Positions 28,709-38,171 of a stretch of 64,000 bases of DNA are shown in pieces. Under the pieces are notes generated by a model. It was not told the DNA's origin. It did not search any database and saw only the letters and a program-made list of their open reading frames with translations. The position numbers were made by a program, and so were the translations under genes. The DNA comes from Catenovulum sediminis. GTDB taxonomy: Bacteria; Pseudomonadota; Gammaproteobacteria; Enterobacterales; Alteromonadaceae. The stretch covers positions 310,001 through 374,000 of the forward strand of contig NZ_CP041661.1 of the NCBI RefSeq assembly GCF_007289895.1, read 5' to 3'. The first letter of the stretch is position 1; every line of letters starts with the position of its first letter.

Positions 28709-31700
28709 ATGCAAACCTACAAACTAAAATACAGTGCTCTGGCGATTGCCGGTTTATTGGCATTTCAAGCGCAAGCTAACAACAGTACTGAAATAAAAAT
28801 ATACCCTAAAAACAAACTATTTATTGGCGATGTATCTGATTTACAGCGTAATAAATTTTTTAATATCCATAGCTCACCCAATGACCCGGCGATGCAGGAT
28901 ATAGAGCGCGACTATATTTTAAACGAACTGAACGCCAGTTTTGGCCGCTCGTTTTCAAGCCCCTTTAATAAAAATATGGGCAGCAACTACCCGGATACGC
29001 AAAGCGTGATGCAAAGTGGTGCACAAAACCTGCAAAACTACGCTAAGTTCCCGTTTGCTGGCTACGACGTTTCTCGTCAAGTAATGACAGAACATCCCTA
29101 TAACATGATTGTTGAGGGTAACGATCCGGTTGCAGGCGCAAGGTTTGTTGCTGACTATTTTCAATACAACTTTGATGACACAAATCGGCCCGGTTTTTAT
29201 GAGCCGATGAATGAACCGTTTGTCCATGCTCATGAATTTGTCGACGGTCCGTGGGATAATAGCAATAACGAAGCCATGCAACGCCATATGGCTAAATGGT
29301 TTGCAGAAATAGGCCGTGAATTTGACGCACGCGAGATCCCCGTGCAAGTCGTCGGTTTTTCATCTGCTTGGCCTTCGTTAGAGCTCGATAATTTTAATCA
29401 TTGGGAAACCCGCATGAAAATGTTTATGGACACCGCGGGCGAAGTTATGGATGGTATTGCTTTTCACTTATACGATGGAGTAAATGTAACAGGACAAGAT
29501 AACCTGCGCTCAGGCAGTAATGCTGAAGCGATAATGGATTTACAGGAAACTTACAGCCAATTAAGTTTTAATAAAGTTATCCCACATGCGGTGACTGAAT
29601 ATGGTGGTATTGTAAAAGGATTTCCAGATGAATACAGTGCCGCTAAAAGCTCACAAGAGCTGAGATCATATAATCATTTATTATTCAGTTTATTGGCACG
29701 CGAAGACCGCTTATTAACCTCAATTCCGTTTATTACAGGCACAGCACAGTGGTACTATCAGGCCAATAATTTTAACCCGTATTCTGCAACGATATACAGA
29801 CCAGACCCGGATAAAATCAAAAACGGTAAAGTAAATGGCTTTTTAGAAACCGAAAAAGCCAAATTTTATAAACTATGGGCCGATGTAAAAGGCTACCGGA
29901 TCGATTTTAGCGAACAAGACCCAGATTTAGCGACGCAAGTTTTCGCATACGGTCATAAACTATATGTTTGTTTAAATAACTTCGATAGTGCCAGCAAAGC
30001 TGTAAATTTAAACTTTATGCAGAATTTAGGCGCAACGGCCGTGCGCATCAAACGGTTAGACGTGCCGTATGGTGAAGCCGCCAATTATTCTGACCAAACG
30101 CAAGTCACAATACCAACTTCGTTTACCCTAAACCCAGACGAAACCTTAATAGCCGAATATCAATTAGCGCAACCTTTGGATATTCAGCAACAAATACACA
30201 GAAATACCTATTACGCAGATACACACTTGCAGCCAATTAGTGCCAATCAAACGCTCCGCTTTAATTTTAATCATGTTGAGGCTGCATACGATAACCGCAA
30301 GTTAACCCATTGGGTGGCAAGCCAGGTGAATATTGCAGATCTGCCGGCAGACAAGCCACACCCCAACCCAGATAAACTTTATCCAAACCTCATTAAAAAA
30401 TATCAGAAAAAGCTAGATAAGCTTAAAGATGCTTCTGCCAATAGCAAAGAATCACAAAAGTTAATGAGTCAGCTCTTACATCAGCCACACATGAACAATG
30501 CGCTAAAATATCAAGTTGCCAATACAGGCTTCAGCCAGCCTGGATATGAAGCTGTTTTAAGAATGAGCATTAGCCGTAAACATGATAAAAACAAACAACC
30601 GTACGTCAGCATTAATGGTTTTGCATTAAGCGTACCTAATAATTGGGCCGGACATGATCAGGCCAACCGTGACGACTTTTTTGGCGCGATAGAAATTCCG
30701 GTGCCGTCAGAATACCTCACAACCAACAATCAGGTGGATATTCGATTCGATGACGACCAAGGCTTTGTCAGTTCTGTCATTTTAGAAGTTGAATCGCAAA
30801 AAGCACATCAAGTGACATTAACAGAGCAGATTAAATTATCGCAAAATGATATAGTATTAAACAAAAATGATGTCAAACGTATTCGCGCGCAAGTTTTACC
30901 AGCGACAGCCAGCAATAAAAGTTTGGTCTGGTCAACAAGCAACAGTACTGTAGCAACTGTTGATGATTCAGGGTTAATCACAGCGGTTGCACCGGGTTAT
31001 GTGCAAATTGGCGTGCAATCTGTAGATGGTGCGACTCAAACTCAGATTAATGTTGAAATACGCGATCAACTCACTGCACGTAATACGGTCACCTTCACCC
31101 AAGCTATTTCACAATTGCCCGAAACAGACACCATTAACGTTGAAATAGAATATCAAAATGACAAAACACGTGATTTAGTACTGGCACTGTATGATAGCCA
31201 AAACCGCTTTGTGAAAGATTCACGTACCGCACTACCGGCAGGGCAGGGCGTTCAAAACATTCAACTTACGTTAGATTCAGCTTTGATGGGTGGCGAACAG
31301 GTTAGATTATTGGCTTCATTACGCGCAACAGGTGGCGACTGGCGCACCACCATTGATAGTCACGACATTAAAAATATTACAGTGATAGCCGATGAACAGC
31401 CAGACACCGATCCTAGTCAGTTGCTTGCCGCTTTAAACGCCGATTTTGAAATGGGAGATTTGACACACTGGCAACATACATGGGACAGCACGGGCGATGT
31501 TTTTGTCTCAGCCGATAGTACACAAACTTCCAATTATTCGGCACAGATAGATACCAGCAACGGAAAAGTCGGCTTAGTAATTGGGGACAACCTACCCATG
31601 CAAGCAGGCAAAAAATATAAAGTATCATTCTCAGTTCGAAAAACGGCAGGTAGCGGCTGGGGCGGCGGTTTTGTCCAACTGGTGAATAATGAAAATGGTT

Positions 31701-32380
31701 GGGTTGGCAGCCCGCAAGGTCCATGGTTTGGCACCAGCAGTAATGGCGACTGGATACATTTTGAAAAAGAAATTGACGGTGCAGATTGGCCACAAAACGG
31801 AACTCAATTACAAATCGTTTTTGGCACAGCTCACCACGCGTGGGAATTGGACAATGTAAAATTGCAGGATATAACACCAGACAGCAATTTATTAGCGCCC
31901 GTTAATGCAGATTTTGAAAATGCCGAACTATCCCCATGGATTGCCTATTGGGAAAACGATGCCTCGAGCCAGCTATTAATTACAGATGGTGCGGCGACAA
32001 CGGGTAATTACGTATTAAATATACTGTCTGATGGTACAAAAAATACAGGTATTACGTTACCGCCTGAGGTTACTCCGCAGCAAATGGGCTTAAATGATAA
32101 TGCGCAATATCAAATCAGTTTTAATGTACGCTCACTCAATGGAAATGTTTCAGGCTGGTTTAGAAGTGTCGCACAAGGCGCTTGGGCAAACCGGATTGAA
32201 TCTTGGTTTGATGCAGGGCATGAGTGGAAAGAGGTGAGTTTTATTCGAGATGCCGTCGATTGGACAGCTAATCAAAATAACGCGCGCATCGACCTATACT
32301 TCAATGCCAATTCCAGTACTCATATCAATGGCATCAATGTTGAAATTGATAACGTGCGCATTGAAAAAATTGAGCCATGA
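28709..32380 (+). CDS. GH86 beta-agarase/beta-porphyranase with BIG2 and two CBM-like modules
   Basis: Endo-acting GH86 enzyme that cuts beta-1,4 bonds in agarose or porphyran, secreted (signal peptide ending FQAQA). AAGGAA sits 8 bases before the ATG at 28709, favouring it over the ATG at 28685; product 1223 residues. Catalytic acid/base expected at Glu169 (FYEPMNEPFVHAHEF) and nucleophile at Glu297 (HAVTEYGGIV); family blocks RSGSNAEAIMDLQETYS and SIPFITGTAQWYYQ. After the barrel come two beta-sandwich parts, a BIG2 Ig-like domain (~residues 715-785, VWSTSNSTVATVDDSGLITA), and two tandem CBM4/9-like modules from about residue 905 (ALNADFEMGDLTHWQHTWDS; VNADFENAELSPWIAYWEN). Agarase versus porphyranase cannot be decided here. 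Confidence 0.93.
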   Translation: MQTYKLKYSALAIAGLLAFQAQANNSTEIKIYPKNKLFIGDVSDLQRNKFFNIHSSPNDPAMQDIERDYILNELNASFGRSFSSPFNKNMGSNYPDTQSVMQSGAQNLQNYAKFPFAGYDVSRQVMTEHPYNMIVEGNDPVAGARFVADYFQYNFDDTNRPGFYEPMNEPFVHAHEFVDGPWDNSNNEAMQRHMAKWFAEIGREFDAREIPVQVVGFSSAWPSLELDNFNHWETRMKMFMDTAGEVMDGIAFHLYDGVNVTGQDNLRSGSNAEAIMDLQETYSQLSFNKVIPHAVTEYGGIVKGFPDEYSAAKSSQELRSYNHLLFSLLAREDRLLTSIPFITGTAQWYYQANNFNPYSATIYRPDPDKIKNGKVNGFLETEKAKFYKLWADVKGYRIDFSEQDPDLATQVFAYGHKLYVCLNNFDSASKAVNLNFMQNLGATAVRIKRLDVPYGEAANYSDQTQVTIPTSFTLNPDETLIAEYQLAQPLDIQQQIHRNTYYADTHLQPISANQTLRFNFNHVEAAYDNRKLTHWVASQVNIADLPADKPHPNPDKLYPNLIKKYQKKLDKLKDASANSKESQKLMSQLLHQPHMNNALKYQVANTGFSQPGYEAVLRMSISRKHDKNKQPYVSINGFALSVPNNWAGHDQANRDDFFGAIEIPVPSEYLTTNNQVDIRFDDDQGFVSSVILEVESQKAHQVTLTEQIKLSQNDIVLNKNDVKRIRAQVLPATASNKSLVWSTSNSTVATVDDSGLITAVAPGYVQIGVQSVDGATQTQINVEIRDQLTARNTVTFTQAISQLPETDTINVEIEYQNDKTRDLVLALYDSQNRFVKDSRTALPAGQGVQNIQLTLDSALMGGEQVRLLASLRATGGDWRTTIDSHDIKNITVIADEQPDTDPSQLLAALNADFEMGDLTHWQHTWDSTGDVFVSADSTQTSNYSAQIDTSNGKVGLVIGDNLPMQAGKKYKVSFSVRKTAGSGWGGGFVQLVNNENGWVGSPQGPWFGTSSNGDWIHFEKEIDGADWPQNGTQLQIVFGTAHHAWELDNVKLQDITPDSNLLAPVNADFENAELSPWIAYWENDASSQLLITDGAATTGNYVLNILSDGTKNTGITLPPEVTPQQMGLNDNAQYQISFNVRSLNGNVSGWFRSVAQGAWANRIESWFDAGHEWKEVSFIRDAVDWTANQNNARIDLYFNANSSTHINGINVEIDNVRIEKIEP

Positions 32381-32422
32381 TTGAGAATAATTAGACTCAA
32401 ACCAATATAACGAAAACCACCG

Positions 32423-32456
32423 ATACAACTACAGCAAAAGAGCGCTGTAGTTGTAT
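32423..32456. terminator. Bidirectional terminator hairpin
   Basis: ATACAACTACAGC (32423-32435) pairs perfectly with GCTGTAGTTGTAT (32444-32456) over an 8-base loop. It lies between the convergent GH86 (stop 32380) and small lipoprotein (stop 32465) genes. T-rich bases follow on the plus side (TTTAAAA is mixed) and TTTT occurs a little downstream on the minus side. Confidence 0.65.
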
Positions 32457-32464
32457 TTAAAAAA

Positions 32465-32998
32465 TTATTGGACAGGTGTAAGTAACAAGCTTTGCCAGCG
32501 GCCTCTGGCGTAGGCAGTCCCATCGCCTTCGGGTATTTTACCATTGGTCACTGCGTTAGCAGCAATCGTAAGCACATCTCCCGCTTTTAATTCGGTTTTA
32601 CCAATCTGGAGCTGCACTAATTTAAAAGCTTTATGTGTTTCAGGGTTAGTCACGGTTGCGATTAATTCATCGTTGACAAACACTTGATAACTCGACTCGC
32701 CATCTTCTTCAGTGATGGTGTTTAGCGTAAGTAAATACTCACCACCGATAAAATTTGAATCTAACTTTTTGGTTGCCCGAATAAAGCGATCGCGTAATTT
32801 AGGATTGCCTGCGTTAATTGCAAAAACCTGTCTATATTCATCATAGTAAAATGAATAATCTGAATCTGAAGGCGTTGTAAAATGCTCATGAGCGATAAAT
32901 TCAACAGCGCTAGGCTGCTCTGTCGATTGGCTTAATAGCGTTGTTTTCGAACAAGCTAAAACAAACAAAGTCATGGATAAAATTAAAATAGTTTTCAT
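32465..32998 (-). CDS. Small lipoprotein, beta-sandwich-like, function unknown
   Basis: Predicted lipoprotein of 177 residues from the ATG at 32998: hydrophobic signal MKTILILSMTLFVLAC with lipobox VLAC. The mature part alternates strands and turns, with SNFIGGEYLLTLNTITEEDG, SYQVFVNDELIATVTNPET and TELKAGDVLTIAANAV, suggesting a carbohydrate-binding-like beta-sandwich. I recognise no named family. It is downstream of the split beta-helix gene (137 bases) on the same strand, so it may be the last member of the ECF/sulfatase set. A longer frame to 33070 lacks a signal at its N terminus and is not preferred. Confidence 0.7.
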   Translation of the reverse strand: MKTILILSMTLFVLACSKTTLLSQSTEQPSAVEFIAHEHFTTPSDSDYSFYYDEYRQVFAINAGNPKLRDRFIRATKKLDSNFIGGEYLLTLNTITEEDGESSYQVFVNDELIATVTNPETHKAFKLVQLQIGKTELKAGDVLTIAANAVTNGKIPEGDGTAYARGRWQSLLLTPVQ

Positions 32999-33134
32999 AT
33001 AAATATGCAGATAACTGCCTGTAATGAATCGATAAAAAGCATTATGACATCTATGTATTATACGAATCAATTTTACTTTAAATTGTTTTCAATTAACCAT
33101 AATTGACGATTTACGCAGAGCATTCCAACCTCAA

Positions 33135-34605
33135 TTACTCACGACAACGAGTACGAGTACAATAATGCCTTAAATAACTGACATCACTTTGATGTACTTT
33201 TCCGTCGCCGTTGAAATCAAAAGCTTCGCGATGAAGTGAAGGATTTCTCAGCATTCGCACAAAATGGCTGATGTCTTTACGATCTACATCTTGGTCACCA
33301 TCAAAATCACCTAACACACCATAAACTGAATCTAACGGTAAATCATCAAACGCATCCGCAACGCCATCATTATCGTCATCTGTATCGATTGTATTTGCAA
33401 TGCCATCTGCATCTGAGTCTAATTCAATCTCAATTGGAAAGGTACTGACTTTATAGACATTCCCATCGGTCGATTTAAAGCGTGCAAATAAGAAATAAAA
33501 GTGCCCCTCGGGTAACTCAGATGTAGGAGTTACGTCAGAAAGAGGGATAGAAACAACTGTGTCAGCAACTTCCTGACCAATAATACTGGGCTCGGTCACG
33601 ATAATGTCATTAACAGATGTCCAGCTTGGGGTTAGCTGCCTCAACATCAGAGTCACCCCATTTAGGTCGGCAGCAATTGCGTTATAGCTGCCGGCATGAA
33701 TATTTAAAGAAACATCTAAATGCTGATGGGTTAAATAGGTTGTATTGGTATACTCGTCAGAGTTATTAAACTGGATATTAGCAGCTTCTAGTGGCGTAAC
33801 CGCATCATACTGATTAACAAAACGCCAAGCGCTGGCGGCATCGGGCGCAAACGGCTCTGCGCCTGCTTGAGGTTTCGCTTTTTCTAACTCAGCTATGCCA
33901 TTTTCAAGCGTCACACGCGATTTTCTTTCATTCCCCCCGGGAAAATTTCAAACCAATCGGAATTGTTCAAATCTTGTGTTTTCAAAAACCAGAAAGGCAA
34001 CTCAGCTTTTCCTGCATAGTTGTATTTTTGTTCAAGTAGAACTTGCCCAGGATTTGGCTTGTTGAGGTCAGCTAATGTATAACCTTTTGCAACTTCTAAA
34101 TACAATCCCGTTTTTACATTTTTTATTTGATAAAAGTACGGATATTGATAATCAACTTGCCAAAGATCTGAGTCGTCCGACAGCACAGTGTCACTGACAC
34201 CAACAGCATTCGGCTCAGTTTGAGCATATAATAACTTGCCTTGTTTATTTACAATTCTAAACACATCACTGTCTGTCCCTAATAAAGAAACGGGTGTTTG
34301 CGCAACAATATTACGCTGCACTTGAGATTCTGGGTAACCCTGAATATCGATAGAATCATCACCTTGCTCAACATAGATTGCAAAATCGCCATGCAGATTC
34401 TCAGATAATCCTATGTTGTTTTTAAAGACGATATTTTTAGCCGGTAGTTCGTATGGTAAGTCACCGCTATTTCCGTGGTAATGCGTAAAATCGATTGTTT
34501 TTGAAGAAGGGTTTTCAGCGCGTGCCTGACTAAAGTCATTGCCGGTGATTGTTACATTGCTCGGTGAATAAGAAGAAATAAGCCAATGATATGTCCCTAT
34601 AAAAG
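33135..34605 (-). pseudogene. C-terminal part of the beta-helix protein: lectin-like, TSP3-like and dockerin-like domains (IS-separated, frameshifted)
   Basis: Remainder of the gene whose 5' part is at 36991-37968. It re-enters the frame right at the IS66 left flank with TFIGTYHWLISSYSPSNVTI, more beta-helix turns, then a beta-trefoil/ricin-like part (DVFRIVNKQGKLLYAQTEP, LWQVDYQYPYFYQIKNVKTG), a calcium-type repeat (DSDADGIANTIDTDDDNDG) and two EF-hand-like dockerin repeats (DFDGDQDVDRKDISHFVRML; DFNGDGKVHQSDVSYLRHY). The frame breaks in a run of six C (plus strand 33933-33938); one more base restores it, giving 487 residues after the join. Terminal dockerin-like domains are unusual in this group of bacteria. 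Confidence 0.8.
34598..34605. repeat. IS66 target-site duplication, left copy
   Basis: TATAAAAG directly before the left inverted repeat; the same 8 bases occur at 36991-36998 after the right end. Eight-base duplications are the norm for IS66. Confidence 0.95.
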
Positions 34606-34630
34606 GTAAGCGCTCAATGAACCTACGGGG

Positions 34631-36202
34631 CTAGCTTTCTTTATTTTCGGCTTTAAAATTCCATGGCAGGAGCCTTTCTAACTTTTCAACCGTATCTGCG
34701 TATGGTAAGGCTTTGAATACCGCATTTAAATAGTGATACGGCTCAAGTCCATTAAGCTTAGCCGTTTCTATCAAGCTATAGTGTATTCCACTCGCATGCG
34801 CACCAGCGGGACTATCTGCAAATAACCAAGCTTTTCTGCCAACAGCAAACGGGCGGATCGCATTTTCTGCTAGGATATTGCTGATATTTAATCGGCCATC
34901 TTTACAGTAAACCGTTAATTTGTCCCATTGGTTGTGTAAGTAAGTCATTGCTGTGCCCGTTAAACTGTCTTTGACTACTTTGGGGCGCTGCACGTCTAAC
35001 CACTTTTTCAACTTGTTCAGAACAGGCACGCTTTGCGCTTGACGCGCTTGGTATTTCCCATCAGCACTCAATGATTTTATATTACGCTCTATCACATACA
35101 ACTTGTTGATATAGCTGAGTGCCATATCCGCTTTACTGACTTTGGTCTTTTTACTTTTCGGTTGCACGATCTGAGCTTCTTTAAATTTACGCCTTGCATG
35201 ATCCCAACACCCTAATGAGGTCAGTTTATATTCTTTGCAGACCGCATTATATCCAGCATATCCATCAGATTGCAGGTAACCTCCCGTGAATCCATCCAGC
35301 AGGCGCAAGGGTACCTCCTGACTACGCGAAGGATCATATTCAAACAGCACTGATTGTCGATTAGGCTCTCCGCCTAGAGTGACCCACATGTATTTATCAC
35401 CCGTTGGGGAAGCGCCTGGTTCTTTGAGTACCTGAATGCGAGTTTCATCCGCCATTATCAGTGGGCCGTTATGTTGATACTCACGGAGTAAATGAATAAG
35501 TGGTTGAACTTGCCTTGCCAACGCGATAACCCAATTCGCTAAGGTCGCCCTTGAGATATCACCACCATAACGGCGGATGATATTTTCTAAACGATACAGT
35601 GGCATACCATCCGCGTATTTCGACACAATCACGTAGGTCATTAAGTTCACACTGCCCATCGCTTTGGCTACAGGGTGTAATGTGACTTCAGCGGCTTTGA
35701 TAATGCGCTTGTCTTGTTCATCTTTAAACACGGCTTTTTCTTGCATGTATTCCAGCACACGCACTTGAGCAGGGATGATGTCTAGCTCTTCTCGGACTTT
35801 TACAAAGAAGGTATCAATGGCACCGGCTTTGTCTTTTTCAGATAAATAAGCGAATACTTGTTCGCGTGGTAATTTATCAGAGAAAGGTTTACGCCCTGTT
35901 TTGGTTTTTGAAGCGGTATCAGGTAAAAGCAGTTCTTCTTGCTCTGGCTCTGCGGTGATTTCAGCTTCGTTAAACAAGTTACCTTGCTCAGCTGTGGTTT
36001 GTTCACTGCTAGACCCAAAACGTTTTTGGTTAGCAAGGTTGAGGTATTCTTCTAACAAAGCGATACGCTGTTGTTGCCAAGCAATCACTTCTGATTTTTT
36101 GTCGATAATGTCGTCTTTTTCAGACAGCAAGGCTGCCATCTCAGTCGTAGTTTCGACAGATGTAGAAGCTTGATTTGATTGAGCTTTGGGCGACATTTTC
36201 AT
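34631..36202 (-). CDS. tnpC: IS66 transposase TnpC
   Basis: The 523-residue DDE transposase of IS66. It has an N-terminal leucine-zipper-like coiled coil (IAWQQQRIALLEEYLNLANQ), the KRFGSSSEQ block typical of IS66, a zinc-finger-like region and the catalytic domain: Asp in LIMADETRIQVLKE, Asp in GYLQSDGYAGYNAV and Glu in NILAENAIRPFAVGRKAWLF. The end HYLNAVFKALPYADTVEKLE is the usual IS66 C-terminal part. Intact, so the element may be active if TnpA and TnpB are expressed. Confidence 0.96.
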   Translation of the reverse strand: MKMSPKAQSNQASTSVETTTEMAALLSEKDDIIDKKSEVIAWQQQRIALLEEYLNLANQKRFGSSSEQTTAEQGNLFNEAEITAEPEQEELLLPDTASKTKTGRKPFSDKLPREQVFAYLSEKDKAGAIDTFFVKVREELDIIPAQVRVLEYMQEKAVFKDEQDKRIIKAAEVTLHPVAKAMGSVNLMTYVIVSKYADGMPLYRLENIIRRYGGDISRATLANWVIALARQVQPLIHLLREYQHNGPLIMADETRIQVLKEPGASPTGDKYMWVTLGGEPNRQSVLFEYDPSRSQEVPLRLLDGFTGGYLQSDGYAGYNAVCKEYKLTSLGCWDHARRKFKEAQIVQPKSKKTKVSKADMALSYINKLYVIERNIKSLSADGKYQARQAQSVPVLNKLKKWLDVQRPKVVKDSLTGTAMTYLHNQWDKLTVYCKDGRLNISNILAENAIRPFAVGRKAWLFADSPAGAHASGIHYSLIETAKLNGLEPYHYLNAVFKALPYADTVEKLERLLPWNFKAENKES

Positions 36203-36237
36203 GGCGGGTATTATAGCAAAGTGAGCGTCAAAAAGCC

Positions 36238-36603
36238 CTAAAAAACAGCCTCATAATGAAGTTTTTTATGGCCTTGCATAGCACTAATATCATAGCCATC
36301 GAGTAACCAATTTATCTGCTGTCCGGTTAAAGTTATCATCTCTTCATTGTTGCGTGGCCACTGGAATTTTTCTTCGGCTAAACTCTTGTAATAGAGCACG
36401 AAACCGTTGTTTTCCCAAAAGAGGCACTTTATTTTATTACGCTGGCGATTGGTGAAGGCGTATAAGTGACCTTCAAATGGATTGTGGCCAAGCTCACATT
36501 CAATAATGGCAGATAACCCGCGAAAGGATTTTCTAAAATCAACGGGCTGACAATAAAGGTAGACTTGTGTCAGTGAGATGTTGGGGCGCATCACTTGGTT
36601 CAT
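36238..36603 (-). CDS. tnpB: IS66 accessory protein TnpB (Orf2)
   Basis: A 121-residue IS66 Orf2 protein, needed with TnpA for transposition. Family features: YLYCQPVDFRKSFRGLSAII, FTNRQRNKIKCLFWENNGFV and the motif NWLLDGYDISAMQGHKKL. Its ATG overlaps the tnpA stop (ATGA at 36600-36603), a coupling seen throughout the family. Confidence 0.95.
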   Translation of the reverse strand: MNQVMRPNISLTQVYLYCQPVDFRKSFRGLSAIIECELGHNPFEGHLYAFTNRQRNKIKCLFWENNGFVLYYKSLAEEKFQWPRNNEEMITLTGQQINWLLDGYDISAMQGHKKLHYEAVF

Positions 36604-36908
36604 GACAACACCTGGGCCAACTGTTTAACCAGCTCAAGGTTTTGGTGTGTAATACCACTGACCTTGAGGCCGTTATTCAGATGAACGCTCAGTGGTTGAC
36701 TGGTTGTATAGCTTTCCATGACTTGGACACGAGCAAATCCGTTGGTCACGGAATTAACATGGCTGGGTAAGTTAGCCAATTTATGCTTATGATAGCTTAA
36801 GCCGTTTTGACATAAATTATGCTGACGACAATAAGCCGCTTGAGTAAGCCCTGATGCTTGCCATTGTTCGATATGTGTTTGCCAGTATTCTTGTTTAGCG
36901 GTGAGCAT
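36600..36908 (-). CDS. tnpA: IS66 accessory protein TnpA (Orf1)
   Basis: A 102-residue protein with the helix-turn-helix-like N terminus of IS66 TnpA: WQTHIEQWQASGLTQAAYCR and NLCQNGLSYHKHKL. First gene of the element, 63 bases inside the right inverted repeat end, translationally coupled to tnpB. Confidence 0.93.
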   Translation of the reverse strand: MLTAKQEYWQTHIEQWQASGLTQAAYCRQHNLCQNGLSYHKHKLANLPSHVNSVTNGFARVQVMESYTTSQPLSVHLNNGLKVSGITHQNLELVKQLAQVLS

Positions 36909-36990
36909 GTTATTTCCTCGCGTGAATGATGAGGAAATTATGCGGCTCTGAGATCTCGAAAGTAAGAACGTTAGTTCATTAGGCGCTTAC

Positions 36991-36998
36991 TATAAAAG
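36991..36998. repeat. IS66 target-site duplication, right copy
   Basis: TATAAAAG, identical to 34598-34605, immediately outside the right inverted repeat. Confidence 0.95.
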
Positions 36999-37968
36999 TG
37001 TTATTTTCAATACGAATATTGTACGAAGGCTGCGCTTCCCGTTCCATATAAATAGTTCTTGCCGGCTTTGCGTGTTCGAAAATATTATTATTGATAATGA
37101 TATCGTGCGAAAACTCTTCAATGTGAATCATATCAACATCTTTGCGATAGCCAATAATATGATTGTTTCTAACAATTAAGTTTTTACCTTTTGAAGATAG
37201 CCCAATCCCTGTACCGTCTAATAAACTGTTTCTAATGATGGTCCAATTATGATCCCAAACAACCGGATACTCATCGTTTCCAGCATCAAAAGACACGGCT
37301 CTCACGTCGTAATTAACCTGCTCTAAATCCGGCTTAAAGTAACAATTTTCCATAATCATACGCGGGTGTCCGTTGCTGCGATCCCGTCTATTTAAATAAA
37401 ACCCACCGCGAGAAAAATTAATAAATGAGGTATGTAAAAACTCGATTCCGGCACCATTCCCTCCAAATGCTTGAGTTCTACCGCCGTTAAAAACGACGTT
37501 ATAAACTTTTAAATTACGATAAAAACCGGTTTGCTGGCCCGAATTATAAGAAGAATGCCTAACTCTCATTAAGTTGGTCGAGGTAGTCGCAGCGTTAAAC
37601 TGAATGTGCTGTACCGTAGCATCATTGGTGAACAAGTTAATATGCAACAAGTTATCAAACTGAGTTGTTACCTGATGGGCGCCGGCTGTCATTTGCTGTG
37701 GCAAGGTATTGATTTTACCACTTAGGGTAATGGGCTTTTGAATAGCAAAGCCCAAGTTGTCAAAATCGTACGAGTCACTGTTAAAAACAATAGTATCACC
37801 CGGATTCGCATTGGCGACCGCATGATTAATATTGGATATAAGTTTCCAGCCGCTTGCATAAGCGTACTTTTGATCAAAATCAATAACTTGCGCGGTAAGC
37901 TTTCCAGTAAACAAGATACAAAAGCAAGTTAGCAGTGTCAGTATATTTATTTGTGTTATTCGTTTCAT
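36991..37968 (-). pseudogene. N-terminal part of a secreted parallel beta-helix protein, cut by IS66
   Basis: 326 codons of a secreted right-handed beta-helix protein before the IS66 insertion. Signal peptide to GKLTAQ; then ANANPGDTIVFNSDSYDFDN and IQKPITLSGK, the usual entry of pectate-lyase/chondroitinase-B-like helices, followed by many short turns (NCYFKPDLEQ, IIRNSLLDGTGIGLSS, LIVRNNHIIGYRKDVD, IIINNNIFEHAK). Reading on into the IS ends after three codons (VSA, stop at 36979). Rejoined with 33135-34597 the protein would have 813 residues. Likely polysaccharide lyase or hydrolase; the family cannot be fixed by eye. A candidate ECF promoter lies 49 bases before its start. Confidence 0.85.
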
Positions 37969-38016
37969 GCAGTCACCTAATGTATTGTAAAGTAGTTTGT
38001 TGATTTAGTACTTACC

Positions 38017-38051
38017 CCTTATTCGTAACCAACCACACAAACGACACATTT
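38017..38051 (-). promoter_or_regulatory. Candidate ECF promoter of the beta-helix gene
   Basis: On the minus strand AAATGTGTC, 14 bases, then TTACGAATAAGG, ending 49 bases before the ATG at 37968. Same blocks and same spacing as the element before the sulfatase (40136-40170). Confidence 0.6.
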
Positions 38052-38118
38052 TTTTAACTAAAAACTCAATTTAATTAGATATTTAAAACATTTATTTATA
38101 AGACTGACAGGCAGGGGA

Positions 38119-38149
38119 AAGCGAGAAATACAGCTTGTATTTCTCGCTT
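38119..38149 (-). terminator. Hairpin between sulfatase and beta-helix genes
   Basis: AAGCGAGAAATACA (38119-38132) pairs with TGTATTTCTCGCTT (38136-38149) over 3 bases, 14 pairs. On the minus strand it follows the sulfatase stop by 23 bases; only TCCCC follows, so termination would be partial. Plus-strand reading gives TTATTTTATG after it. Confidence 0.6.
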
Positions 38150-38171
38150 ATTTTATGTATCGAAAATGCTT

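Larger units (their letters stand above)
34606..36990 (-). mobile_element. Complete IS66-family insertion sequence (2385 bp)
   Basis: Bounded by inverted repeats GTAAGCGCTCAATGAACCTA (34606-34625) and, on the minus strand, GTAAGCGCCTAATGAACTAA (36971-36990), 16 of 20 identical and with the GTAAGCG ends typical of IS66. A perfect 8-bp target duplication flanks it. It holds the three standard genes tnpA, tnpB and tnpC, all apparently intact, reading on the minus strand. It sits inside the beta-helix gene: removing the element and one duplication copy brings ACT TTT ATA together with GGG ACA in frame. Confidence 0.97.

Noticed and set aside
28955-29347. 130-residue frame antisense to the GH86 catalytic domain
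   Set aside because: Shadow of a well-supported coding region.
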